From JAABTH01 sp964492615 (GTDB lineage: Bacteria; Bacillota; Dethiobacteria; DTU022), in the NCBI GenBank assembly GCA_964492615.1, contig CAZBKZ010000007.1:21560-85559 (forward strand): a stretch of 64,000 nt of DNA, given 5' to 3'. The position numbers and the translations under genes are program-made. Positions 1 to 8,804 of this stretch are shown piece by piece. How positions within the stretch are numbered: position 1 is the stretch's first letter; each line of letters opens with the position of its first letter. The notes beneath the pieces were generated by a model. The model saw only the letters and a list, made by a program, of their open reading frames with translations. It did no database searches and had not been told where the DNA came from.

Positions 1-137
1 GTGGTTTCAACTGGTTTGACATCTGGTTCTTCGAACCTTTCATATTGTAAATATATTTGAGCAACGTGTTGCAATGCCATTAACTTAACATATTGGCTAT
101 TGAATCGCAAGATAGAAACCATGCTGTTCCATTAAGG

Positions 138-986
138 CTATTCAATTCCGATCCTGAAAATATCTTGCAAAAATGTATCAGGTTGTTTCCCCGAAGCGCT
201 GTACTCAAAAATACCCAGGCCAACCAGGTTAAATTTCTCATTTAATCTTTTAATTAAGCTTAGCAGGGTTTGCGGCTTTAAACCGCCCGTTACCGGAACA
301 GGAACATGGGGAAATTCTTCCGGGTCCAGCACGTCAAGGTCTAAATGAATATAAATATTTCCATCCATTCCGGAACCAGGATTGCTGAGCATGGAGTTTT
401 CAACTGCCGTTATTAAACTTTCACATCCTGCTTCAAGTTCTTTAACCTTCAGCACTTTTAAATCTGTTTTTTCAATATATGCGGTTTCGGCTGGATCAAG
501 ATCACGCAGCCCGGCCATAATCACTTGAACAGGCTTCAGAACCGAGGGAAGCAAGCTTATGATAGTTGGGTCACCTTCTCCAAGTAATGTTCTGGCCGGC
601 ATGCCGTAGAAATAGCCGCTGGGCGAACTCCGGGGGGTATTCAAATCCCCGTGTGCATCAAACCAGATAACGGTCAGCCCTTCGTTATAAACTGCATTTA
701 AATATGCTATGGGCAGCAGCCCTGCATCACATCCGCCACCGAGAGTAAAAATCTTTTGCGGCCGCTGAAAATCAATCAGCCTGGCGACATCTCTCATCTG
801 CAGTAATATATCATCATAGCCGAAAATATCATTCTTTTTATCTGTGACAGGGCTGGTGCTTACGCTTACTTCTTCTAAGCCCACCTGCCCGGCGAGGTAT
901 TTCTTAAGCTCTACTGCCCCGTAATATGGAGACAGGTCCGGACCACTACCCTGCCACTGAGGATAAAACAGATTTAGTTTTTCCAT
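138..986 (-). CDS. Arginase/agmatinase-family (ureohydrolase) enzyme
   Basis: This 282-residue protein has the ureohydrolase fold signatures: a DAHGD motif (in WFDAHGDLNTP), a DLDVLDP motif, and an upstream GGGCDAG that occupies the place of the usual GGDHS. Family members hydrolyse guanidino or related C-N bonds (arginine, agmatine, formiminoglutamate) with two Mn ions. Here the His of the first metal-binding motif is Cys, so metal binding or substrate may differ. The ATG is preceded by a purine-rich AAAGGAAG. It is the last gene of a minus-strand pair downstream of the selenoprotein gene, from which 237 bases separate it. The exact substrate cannot be told. Sure of the superfamily, not of the reaction. 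Confidence 0.8.
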   Translation of the reverse strand: MEKLNLFYPQWQGSGPDLSPYYGAVELKKYLAGQVGLEEVSVSTSPVTDKKNDIFGYDDILLQMRDVARLIDFQRPQKIFTLGGGCDAGLLPIAYLNAVYNEGLTVIWFDAHGDLNTPRSSPSGYFYGMPARTLLGEGDPTIISLLPSVLKPVQVIMAGLRDLDPAETAYIEKTDLKVLKVKELEAGCESLITAVENSMLSNPGSGMDGNIYIHLDLDVLDPEEFPHVPVPVTGGLKPQTLLSLIKRLNEKFNLVGLGIFEYSASGKQPDTFLQDIFRIGIE

Positions 987-1073
987 GCTGCTGCTTCCTT
1001 TCGCAACCTTAAAAGATTTATATGCCTATATATAGCATAGCAACAATTCTACCTAACAGCACAGTAGCCTAAT

Positions 1074-1091
1074 ATCATAAAACATTATGAT
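1074..1091. promoter_or_regulatory. Perfect 7+7 inverted repeat upstream of the arginase-family gene
   Basis: ATCATAA and TTATGAT flank a 4-base AACA spacer about 90 bases upstream of the arginase-family start codon. It has no T-run, so an operator is as likely as an RNA hairpin. The rest of the 987-1223 gap shows nothing else I recognise. Confidence 0.3.
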
Positions 1092-1223
1092 CCTCTTTAT
1101 TCATCCTTCAGTTTTTACATGCAACCGGTAAATCCAATTTCCCTAAATAAATTCATATCCAAATAATGAAAAGGCTGAAGACAAAAACAACAATTTGCTC
1201 AGACAGCAGCAAACCAGAGCACT

Positions 1224-2975
1224 TCAATCATCATAGCTGTTAAATTTATCTGGCAACCCACATAAACCTTCTATACAATCCGTTTCATTTTGAGTCGGCA
1301 ACCATTTATCAATTGAAGCAGTTCCCAGGTGGCGATAGTCTGTAGCTATAAATAACGGACTTGTCTCTCCTCCTACCACAATTATCCTGATCTGTTTCGG
1401 GTCATGATACTGATTGATTAGCTCCTCATTATTAAGCCTGCTCCAAGTGCTATATGGCTCCACCCCTCTTTCAGCTTCTGATCCTAACAACATCTGTACC
1501 GTATCGGCAGCCCAAAATTTACCTGCTTCTATTTTTATACTGTTTGACAAATGAATGCTGAATTCTTCTTTTGTTTTGAACCCTTGTTTGTCCTTCAATT
1601 CCTTTGCTACTAGCGGATCCATAATAATAGTCGCATTTGAGTATACAGATGGTATCGCTTCATACAAAATATTCATTTCTTCGGTTACTGAACGGTTGGA
1701 GGGTGCTCCAGAACTATTTATAAGCGTCCAACCACGGAATAGGCTAACAGCGTTATCTTCCTTTTTATAACCATTCTGAACATGAAAAGGCTGCCAACAA
1801 CTCCTTTTTTCATTTTCCGCAACACACATATTGTTGTATGTAAAATTATTACCCAACGAACTCCATAATGTTTTCTTGTATTGTGAAAAACCCCAGCAGT
1901 GACTAATCAATGTCCAAGCTCTACCAATTACTGCATTTGCTTTATTTACAGCGCTGAAAGCAGCTAAACCTGAATTGATTCCAATCTTTTCTGCAATTGG
2001 TCCATTAACCAGGACCATGGATCCAAAGGGAGTAGTAGAGGGCCGCAATGACGGTTCAGCCATAGAAGCTATAGCAAGAATAACTGGCAAATATTCTGTT
2101 TCAGCTCCAGCCATTACTGCTATGGTTGCAATATTTGCTACTGTCGATTTTACTACTTCGTTTGTATCTTCAAGAAAAACTTCGGCAACTAATTCGTCAG
2201 GATTAACATTTGTGCCTTCTAACATCTTTCTCACTCTTTCTTCAGTAGGCACTATTATAGGTAACCCTTCAGTCCATCCTTTTTTATAAAAAAGAGCTTG
2301 TAGGTTTTCTTCAGTATCCGGGCCAATCAAGTTATTACAATCTTCTTGCCTTGCCGATGAATTGGGTTTAGCTCCAGCTTTTATTGGATTTACCATTTTC
2401 GTCAGCAAATCCATAATTCCTATGTTTACTGGTTTTCCACTATGGGGATCATCGCCAGAAATATAATCGTATAATGTGTCCTGGGCCACTCCAACTACTG
2501 GATGAGGAGTGTAAACAAATTGTAAAACTTTCCCTATCGGATTCATATCAACAACTTTTTTATATTCAATAGTTGAAATTGGGGCTACGGGAACTCCATA
2601 TTTACCTTCCAATTTGATCGTAGATGCAGCGACCGCTGCAGCACAACCCGGTCACCCTGCTACCCCTAAAATGGCAGCATCGCCCTTTTCACTAATTTCC
2701 TTCCAAAGTTTTTCACAGTTCTCATCTTCCATAAATACATTTCCCGGTTTCCTTTTCCTGACAGTTCTTACAGTTGGGTAGTAGTCGCTAAACCATTTTT
2801 GAAGGGCAAGCATAAAATAAGCACTGCCTCCGAACCCGGTATCCACAAGGTAAACAGTTTTTCCCTCCAGTGTTGATAATCTGTTCGCCGGCGAAAAATC
2901 AACTTCTTCGGACTTACTTAAGACTTTATCACCTGATACAGGACTTATAGCATAAATCTTTTTAGTTGATTTCAT
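1224..2975 (-). CDS. UGSC-type selenoprotein read through an in-frame UGA (Sec108), with C-terminal WTEGLP-type domain
   Basis: Two same-frame open stretches (2652-2975 and 1224-2612) are separated only by one TGA at 2652-2654 and 13 further sense codons. Read as selenocysteine, the TGA gives a 583-residue protein with the local sequence GVAG-U-PGC, matching the place of the Sec/Cys in the UGSC protein family, whose conserved N-terminal pattern (LEGKTVYLVDTG, then RKRKP, then DAAILGV) is present at residues 30-106. A SECIS-like hairpin follows the TGA. Residues from about 234 (GWTEGLP) resemble a separate protein family that I recall beside UGSC genes in other bacteria; here it is fused. The start ATG has a good AAAGGAG. 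Function is unknown; a Sec/Cys pair (U108, C111) suggests redox or C-heteroatom reductive chemistry. No selA, selB, selC or selD lies in the window. Confidence 0.82.
2618..2654 (-). promoter_or_regulatory. Bacterial SECIS-like hairpin after UGA108
   Basis: Reading from the UGA on the minus strand, a perfect 6-bp stem (TGCAGC/GCTGCA) closes a GGTC loop, with a lower 4-bp helix (TTGT/ACGA, one G-U) beyond a small internal loop. The loop begins 17 bases after the UGA with GG, fitting the usual bacterial rule of a short apical loop with a G in its first two positions, 16-37 bases from the UGA. Confidence 0.7.
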
Positions 2976-3374
2976 AATGTCACTCCTTTTTCGGTTTCGG
3001 AATGGTACGCAGAATTTTTTTCGATTATCGTGGAAATCAAATATTGTCTAATAGTATAACATAATCCTATATCTATAATAGGCTTCTATTTATTCTGTAA
3101 AAAACGCCTAAAAATAGTTATTCTAACCACCCGAGCCAATAGAAAAATAAATTGTAATTGATTCATCCAGCCTCGAGGAAGTGTGCTTTTATATAATGAT
3201 TACTTGTCCCTACCCTCTCCTGTAAAGTATCAATTCCTGCTAGGAATTAGCTCAGTAGCTTTAACCTGCCTTTTGACAATGATCAACCTGAGAGCTTATA
3301 ATACTAATTAATAATATTTATTATTCGGGTACCTGCATTGCATCCATATCATATTTGAATATCACCAAGGCGGG
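2976..3374. other. Divergent intergenic region between selenoprotein and LuxR-type regulator
   Basis: This 399-base AT-rich gap contains no convincing gene. It holds the promoter for the rightward regulator (listed separately) and a plausible leftward promoter: TTTACA (complement of 3096-3101) and TATAGA (complement of 3072-3077), 18 bases apart. Near the latter lies a short inverted repeat CCTAT/ATAGG (3066-3082) that could be an operator. Confidence 0.45.
3273..3302 (+). promoter_or_regulatory. Sigma-70 type promoter for the LuxR-family regulator
   Basis: TTGACA at 3273-3278 and TATAAT at 3297-3302 are both perfect matches to consensus, with an 18-base spacer, about 70 bases upstream of the regulator's start codon. 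Confidence 0.7.
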
Positions 3375-6038
3375 ATGAACTTGGATATTGTGAAGACAAA
3401 GATTTCCCCCCCTGTCAAGGATGCAACATTCCTGGAAAGACATAACCTTATTTCCAGGTTAAACCAATGGCCGGACAAGAAGCTTACTCTGATTTCGGCT
3501 TCCGCTGGCAGTGGTAAAACCAGCCTGGTTAGTATGTGGATCCACAAGCTGATAAGCAATAAAGCTGACTGTAACGTTGCCTGGTATACCATTGATAAAC
3601 ACGACAACGATCCAGTTCGTTTTATCCGTTATTTACTTTTTTCGCTACAGGAAGCTGGATACTGCGGTTTTAGTGACAGACTTAACAGTTTCTCGGAATT
3701 GCACAACATGCACCTTACCGAAACCATGGCTTATATTGTCAGTTTACTCATAGACAACGATGACAATACTCCCCTTATTATTGTTCTTGATGATTACCAG
3801 ACTATATACTCCCAGATAATACATGAAGGAATAAATTTTTTATTGCGCTACCTTCCTTCTCACATCCATATAGTCATTTTAACTCGTAATGACCCTCCCT
3901 TGAACCTATCTTCACTGAGAGTAAAAGATCAGTTAATAGAGATCCGAACAGAAGATTTAAACTTTGATTATACTGAAAGCGAAGTATTTCTCAATAAACA
4001 TCTACAGAATGACCTTGACCAGGAAACTATTGCCATGTTGCATAGGAAAACTGAAGGTTGGATAACAGGTCTTCAACTAACAGCATTATCTTTACGCAAT
4101 AATAAAAAATCAAATAACCTTCAGTTGAATGAAGGAAACCATTTGATTGTCGATTACTTAATGGAAGAGGTTTATTCACAGCTTTCTGAAAAAATGCAGT
4201 CATTCCTTCTTCAAACTTCCATTTTAAGTCGATTTACTGTTTCTTTATGTGAATATGTTACCGGAATAGAAGAGAGCTACGAATTAATTGAGGCGCTCAG
4301 ACGAGACAATCTTTTCATAGTACCACTTGATCACGATGGGGAATGGTTCAGGTACCAAAATCAATTTTCTTATTTTTTACAGAGAAGGCTTCCTATAAAT
4401 AACCAGGATAAAATGTGTGAGTTGCATACCAGAGCAGCCAACTGGCACTATAAAAAAAGACTTCGTCATGAGGCTTTTGATCATGCTGTTTCATCTCAAA
4501 ATCCTGAATTAATTAATAAACTTGCGGAGGGTTATGTTGAAGAGCTATGGATAGCCGGTGAACATGCCCTCTTAATGGAACGCATGTCGCAAATCCCGGA
4601 GCCGGTAATGGAGAAAAATGCTCATTTACGATTATTTTGGGCTTTGTTACGAATGGATTATGGGAAAATAGATACAAAACTACTAAAAACAGTTTTTTCC
4701 GAAAGCGCGAATAGCTTTTCAAGCAAAGAACTGGGTATGCTTGAAACAATCAGGGCTTCTTACGGCAACATTATTCAGAAATCAGAGATCATCAAAAGAC
4801 ATGCATCTTCGGCTATTGAACATTTCAGTCGTTCTAATCCTGTATGGCAGAACAACGCCATATGTGTTCTTGCCCGGAATTATTATCTTTCAGGTGACCT
4901 GCAAGAAGCAGAAAAATACTTCCGTTTCGCATATCGTGAATCAATCTTAAATAGAAGTAGAAATATTGACTATCAGGCAGCATTTCATCTTGCCGATACC
5001 CTTCGGTCACAAGGCAGGTTCAAGGAAGCAAAAACACTCTGTCTTGAAAAATTGAAAGAAATAGAAAGCTGTGGCCTCTACCAGTTATTATACTCTGGTA
5101 GTTTTTACGTTGTCATGGGTGAAATTTCCTGTGAAGAAAACGATATTAAATCGGCGCTTACCTATGGAGTGAAAAGTATAAAATTAGCAGAACAAAGAAA
5201 CAACAGTCTCTCTCTGTGCATAAGCTACAAAAAACTGCTTAACACTTATATATCTATTAGAGATTACGATAAGATCAAAACCATATTAAATAAACTTCTT
5301 TCTTTAAAGAATAACACCTTTCTTCCTTCATGGATTGAAACAACTTTTCGCCTTGCTCAATCTGTTTTATATATACTGGATGAGAAAAACGATGAAGCGA
5401 TCCAGGTTCTTCAACCGCCAAGTATAAACAATAATTCAACCACAAAATTAACTAACGAAGACATAAGGGAATTACTATTCCTCTCTCGCCTGTATCTTCA
5501 AACCGGCAACCCCGGCAAGGCCGAACCTATCATTAAGAAGCTTAAGTTCAGACTGGCGAAAAATAACCGCTGGACATCATATCTAAATTGCCTTATTAAT
5601 GAAGCTGCATACTGGGAACAGATGGGAAATGAACAAAAAGCAGAAGAATGCGTTTGTGAAGCTCTGGAACTTGGTTTCCAAAAAGAATACTTGCGGACTT
5701 TTATCAATGCAGGCCCATTGCTGCAGTACAGGATGAGCAAGTTGAACCGAATGAATAAGCTTAGCAATTATGGTAAGAACATCTTAAATTATATTGAAAC
5801 AGATCTATCTTCCAGAGCTGATTGCATTAACACCAACACTCAACTGGATCCACTCAGCCCAAGAGAATACGAGATCCTTAAGCTTTTACCCACCCAGTTA
5901 TCCTACCCTGAAATTGCGGACCACCTTTACATTTCCTATAGCACTGTTCGTTCACATGTAAAAAATATATACATGAAGCTAAATGCACACAGCCGCCTTG
6001 AAGCAGTAAATATTGGTCGCGCGCGCGGTTTAATCTAA
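3375..6038 (+). CDS. MalT/LAL-type LuxR-family transcriptional regulator (STAND ATPase)
   Basis: An 887-residue cytoplasmic regulator with the architecture of MalT/AlkS. It has an N-terminal P-loop (SASAGSGKTS, residues 41-50), a Walker B-like LIIVLDD (134-140), a long central alpha-helical TPR-like sensor region (about 340-780), and a C-terminal LuxR helix-turn-helix (LSPREYEILKLL through YSTVRSHVKNIY, about 823-887). Such proteins are ATP-dependent activators that respond to a small inducer. It stands divergently from the selenoprotein gene and directly upstream of the cupin/TRAP genes, so it probably controls them. The start is uncertain: GGCGGG abuts the ATG at 3375, and a TTG at 3381 would be better spaced. 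Confidence 0.9.
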   Translation: MNLDIVKTKISPPVKDATFLERHNLISRLNQWPDKKLTLISASAGSGKTSLVSMWIHKLISNKADCNVAWYTIDKHDNDPVRFIRYLLFSLQEAGYCGFSDRLNSFSELHNMHLTETMAYIVSLLIDNDDNTPLIIVLDDYQTIYSQIIHEGINFLLRYLPSHIHIVILTRNDPPLNLSSLRVKDQLIEIRTEDLNFDYTESEVFLNKHLQNDLDQETIAMLHRKTEGWITGLQLTALSLRNNKKSNNLQLNEGNHLIVDYLMEEVYSQLSEKMQSFLLQTSILSRFTVSLCEYVTGIEESYELIEALRRDNLFIVPLDHDGEWFRYQNQFSYFLQRRLPINNQDKMCELHTRAANWHYKKRLRHEAFDHAVSSQNPELINKLAEGYVEELWIAGEHALLMERMSQIPEPVMEKNAHLRLFWALLRMDYGKIDTKLLKTVFSESANSFSSKELGMLETIRASYGNIIQKSEIIKRHASSAIEHFSRSNPVWQNNAICVLARNYYLSGDLQEAEKYFRFAYRESILNRSRNIDYQAAFHLADTLRSQGRFKEAKTLCLEKLKEIESCGLYQLLYSGSFYVVMGEISCEENDIKSALTYGVKSIKLAEQRNNSLSLCISYKKLLNTYISIRDYDKIKTILNKLLSLKNNTFLPSWIETTFRLAQSVLYILDEKNDEAIQVLQPPSINNNSTTKLTNEDIRELLFLSRLYLQTGNPGKAEPIIKKLKFRLAKNNRWTSYLNCLINEAAYWEQMGNEQKAEECVCEALELGFQKEYLRTFINAGPLLQYRMSKLNRMNKLSNYGKNILNYIETDLSSRADCINTNTQLDPLSPREYEILKLLPTQLSYPEIADHLYISYSTVRSHVKNIYMKLNAHSRLEAVNIGRARGLI

Positions 6039-6058
6039 ATATACCCAAACCTCCTAAC

Positions 6059-6087
6059 AATCTGAAAATACCTCAATTGAGGGATGT
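6059..6087. promoter_or_regulatory. Putative operator, copy 1 (29-bp repeat with 12-bp palindrome)
   Basis: A 29-base sequence is identical to 7717-7745. It contains the perfect palindrome CCTCAATTGAGG (6071-6082), lying 65 bases before the ATG of the first two-domain cupin gene. A CATAAT at 6105-6110 could be the -10 element, which would put the palindrome near -40, where LuxR-family activators often bind. The preceding LuxR-type regulator is the obvious candidate ligand. Confidence 0.65.
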
Positions 6088-6147
6088 ATCAGATAAGTAT
6101 CAGGCATAATCTGTTAACAAATGATACCACTAGGAGGCGTAATAAAA

Positions 6148-7065
6148 ATGCAAGATAAATACTCTCACCTGGTTAAGCCACTTTTAGTTCAACCCCCCCC
6201 GGAAAACCTCTACACGGAAACCCGAGTTTGGATGGAAGGAAAAGATCTTGAAGGTTTTAATGCCCACTTTTCATATGGATTTATTAAAAATCCATCTACT
6301 TTTCACCCTGTAGAAGGCTCTATTGTTCATCCGTTTGATGAATGCCTTGTTTTTGTAGGCACTAAAAATGACGATTTACTTTACCTGGGCGCAGAAATAT
6401 CAATCACGCTCGGAGATGAACAAGAGGAATATACTTTTTGTAAACCGTCCGTTGTTGTAATACCTAAAGGAATGCCTCATGGCCCTGTTACAGTTAAAAG
6501 TATAGATCGACCAATCGTACATTACAGCATTGGCCTCGCCCCCGAATATAAAGCAGAAATAATTAACAATAAAACTATTGCTGCCAAGACTAACAGCAAT
6601 AAATACAGCCATCTGATCAAAACAATCAAACCTTTAGAAACATTGGATCCTGAAGGAAACCCAAGGAATCCTCAAGTAGGTCAATTGGGACCAGGAAACG
6701 CTGATCAGATAATGTGGGTTTACGGAGAAGACCTTGAAGGGCTCGAAGTTAATTTCACATGGGGTTTTTATTCTCAGTGCGGTATCTGGCATCGAGGTGG
6801 TACAGCACATACACATCCTGAAGAAGAAATTTTAGTTTTTCCCGGTTTGAACCCTGATGATCTTAATGATTTCGGGGCAGAATTGGAAATTGCCCTGGGA
6901 TACGAATTTGAGAGGCACATCATCAATAGCCCTACCGTCGTTATCTGCCCTCAGGGCTTTCCTCACAACCCAGTCGTAGCAAGATGGGTAGATAATCCTT
7001 ATGGATTTATAGTCTGCTGCCTGAGTGGCGAACATGATTCGCCTTGGGTAGATATCAAGGAATAA
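6148..7065 (+). CDS. Two-domain cupin-like protein A
   Basis: I place the start at ATG 6148, 6 bases downstream of TAGGAGGCG, giving 305 residues. The protein is an internal duplication: each half begins with KYSHL. The halves carry cupin-type metal-ligand patterns (FHPVEGSIVHPFDE in the first; WHRGGTAHTHPEEE in the second, the richer in His/Glu), each followed by a PxGxPH motif (PKGMPHGP; PQGFPHNP). Soluble, no signal peptide. The function is unknown; the cupin fold is inferred from the His/Glu spacing. It is a close paralogue of the protein at 7806-8741 and shares its promoter element. Confidence 0.75.
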   Translation: MQDKYSHLVKPLLVQPPPENLYTETRVWMEGKDLEGFNAHFSYGFIKNPSTFHPVEGSIVHPFDECLVFVGTKNDDLLYLGAEISITLGDEQEEYTFCKPSVVVIPKGMPHGPVTVKSIDRPIVHYSIGLAPEYKAEIINNKTIAAKTNSNKYSHLIKTIKPLETLDPEGNPRNPQVGQLGPGNADQIMWVYGEDLEGLEVNFTWGFYSQCGIWHRGGTAHTHPEEEILVFPGLNPDDLNDFGAELEIALGYEFERHIINSPTVVICPQGFPHNPVVARWVDNPYGFIVCCLSGEHDSPWVDIKE

Positions 7066-7096
7066 ACAGCTTTTATTATGATTGGAGGGTTACTAT

Positions 7097-7546
7097 ATGA
7101 GTAAATCACTTTATGAGGACTATATCCTCAGAGATATTCAGCTTCACGGACATCCACATGAAGACGATGTAGAATACCCGGTAATGGCTATGAAAACACT
7201 TACAGACTACGGAAATCACGGGTGCGCCTTAAGCTGGTGGCCAATTAGTAAACCTATGGCTATGGTAAAAGATACTCACTCTCATGACTTTGATCAGTAT
7301 TTAATGTTTATTGGTGGTGACCTTACAAACATGAATGAGCTGGGTGGTGAAGTAGAACTGACTATTGGGCTTCCAGGGAAAGCACTTGAAACCATTACAT
7401 TTACAAAAGCCACCACTTTTTTTGTGCCAGCCGGCATGTTACATGGACCACTTTACTTTAAAGAAATAAAGAATCCCCTGAAGCCAATATTGTTCCATGA
7501 TTTCTTCTTTGCCGGAGAATATAGTAGAAAAGTTGAATCTGTTTAA
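7097..7546 (+). CDS. Single-domain cupin-like protein B
   Basis: A 149-residue protein starting at ATG 7097 behind GGAGGG. It resembles one half of its neighbours: a DTHSHDFDQYLMF stretch supplies cupin-like His/Asp ligands, followed by a PAGMLHGP motif matching PKGMPHGP of the two-domain proteins. It starts 31 bases after the first cupin gene, so the two are probably cotranscribed. Function unknown; a metal-binding cupin or a sensor of the same ligand as its paralogues is a guess. Confidence 0.7.
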   Translation: MSKSLYEDYILRDIQLHGHPHEDDVEYPVMAMKTLTDYGNHGCALSWWPISKPMAMVKDTHSHDFDQYLMFIGGDLTNMNELGGEVELTIGLPGKALETITFTKATTFFVPAGMLHGPLYFKEIKNPLKPILFHDFFFAGEYSRKVESV

Positions 7547-7716
7547 GCAATCCCGGTTTATTCCTGATTACTGAATAAAGTAGTATATTTTTCAACATAA
7601 CCCTAAGAACGTGCAATCCGGCCTTACATTGAAGTCATAGTATAAGCGGAAGTGTAAATTAAGCATAAGGTTATTTGTTGTTTAAGATATTTAAAAATGA
7701 TTACTGTTCTTTCAAT

Positions 7717-7745
7717 AATCTGAAAATACCTCAATTGAGGGATGT
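7717..7745. promoter_or_regulatory. Putative operator, copy 2 (29-bp repeat with 12-bp palindrome)
   Basis: Identical in 29 bases to 6059-6087, with CCTCAATTGAGG at 7729-7740. The distance to the start codon of the next cupin gene (65 bases) is the same as for copy 1. A CAATAG (7762-7767) or TATAGT (7771-7776) may serve as -10. The identity in both sequence and spacing argues for a working regulator site rather than a leftover of duplication. Confidence 0.65.
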
Positions 7746-7805
7746 GCTGAATCAAAATTAACAATAGTTTTATAGTAAGTCATGATACAAGGAGGATCTA
7801 AAAGC

Positions 7806-8741
7806 ATGGATAAAGAGTATTCCCATTTGATTAAACCCTTGGTTGTTAAAAGCCCTCCTGAAGGATTATACCCAACGGAGCCCCGCTTTTGGATGGAAGG
7901 AAAAGATCTAGAAGGTTTTCAAGGCCATTTTTCATACGGTTTTTATAAAAAACCGACCACATTACACCCTACAGAGGGATCAGTTGTTCACCCCCATGAC
8001 GAATGTCTGGTATTTGTAGGAACAGATCACACTAATATACTGTATTTAGGTGCTGAGGTATCGATAGAACTCGGAGAAGAACGGGAAGAACACATTTTTA
8101 ACGAGCCTACAGTGATAGTCATCCCAAAAGGTCTTCCTCACGGACCAGTAAAAATCAACAAAGTTGAAAAACCAATAATACATTATAGTATAGGTTTAGG
8201 ACCCGAATATAAAGCAGAAATACTTTATGAAAACGCCACTAAACCTAAAACAAATAGTAATAAATATAGCCATTTGGTCAAAAAATTCATTTCGCATCCT
8301 GAACCAGGATCTTCAATGGCTGATATTGCAGACGAGAAAGGAGTAATGCATGCTTCTACAGGCGGAGTAGGCCCTGGTAATGGCGATGAAGTAGTCTGGG
8401 TCTTTGGTAAGGATCTTGAAGGCCTTGAAATCAACTTCAGCTGGGGTTTTTATACCCAGTGCGGTAAATGGCATAGAGGAGGTGAAGCTCACACCCACCC
8501 CGAAGAGGAGATCCTGGTCTATGTTGGACTTGATCCCGAAAACATCGATTACCTTGGAGCAGAGCTGGAACTTGGCATGGGGAAAGATTATGAACGTCAT
8601 ATCTTTAACACTCCCACTGTGGCGATTTGCCCACAAGGATTCCCACACCTTCCGCTTATAACAAGATGGGTTGACAAGCCATATGGTTTCTTCGTTTGCT
8701 GCCTGAGCGGAGACCATGACTCGCCCTGGGTGGAGGCTTAA
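7806..8741 (+). CDS. Two-domain cupin-like protein C (paralogue of A)
   Basis: Start chosen at ATG 7806 after AAGGAGGAT, giving 311 residues. It is collinear with the protein at 6148-7065 and clearly paralogous (for example WMEGKDLEGF and WHRGG-AHTHPEEE are shared). The first half has LHPTEGSVVHPHDE and PKGLPHGP; the second half WHRGGEAHTHPEEE and PQGFPHLP. A short insertion (around PEPGSSMADIADEKG) separates the halves. Soluble. The function is not known. It precedes the TRAP transporter genes on the same strand, 63 bases before dctP, so one transcript may run from here. Confidence 0.75.
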   Translation: MDKEYSHLIKPLVVKSPPEGLYPTEPRFWMEGKDLEGFQGHFSYGFYKKPTTLHPTEGSVVHPHDECLVFVGTDHTNILYLGAEVSIELGEEREEHIFNEPTVIVIPKGLPHGPVKINKVEKPIIHYSIGLGPEYKAEILYENATKPKTNSNKYSHLVKKFISHPEPGSSMADIADEKGVMHASTGGVGPGNGDEVVWVFGKDLEGLEINFSWGFYTQCGKWHRGGEAHTHPEEEILVYVGLDPENIDYLGAELELGMGKDYERHIFNTPTVAICPQGFPHLPLITRWVDKPYGFFVCCLSGDHDSPWVEA

Positions 8742-8804
8742 TATCGTGAGATTGCTTATTATGGTTTTTCACGTTTACAAATTCATACCATCGGAGGTAA
8801 AGTT

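Noticed and set aside
1224..2975. Reading the split gene as a frameshifted or nonsense pseudogene
   Set aside because: Both halves are in the same frame, the break is a TGA at the known Sec site of the family, and a SECIS-like hairpin follows.
8225..8717. Minus-strand reading frames within the cupin C gene
   Set aside because: They mirror a clearly coding plus-strand gene and have no features of their own.
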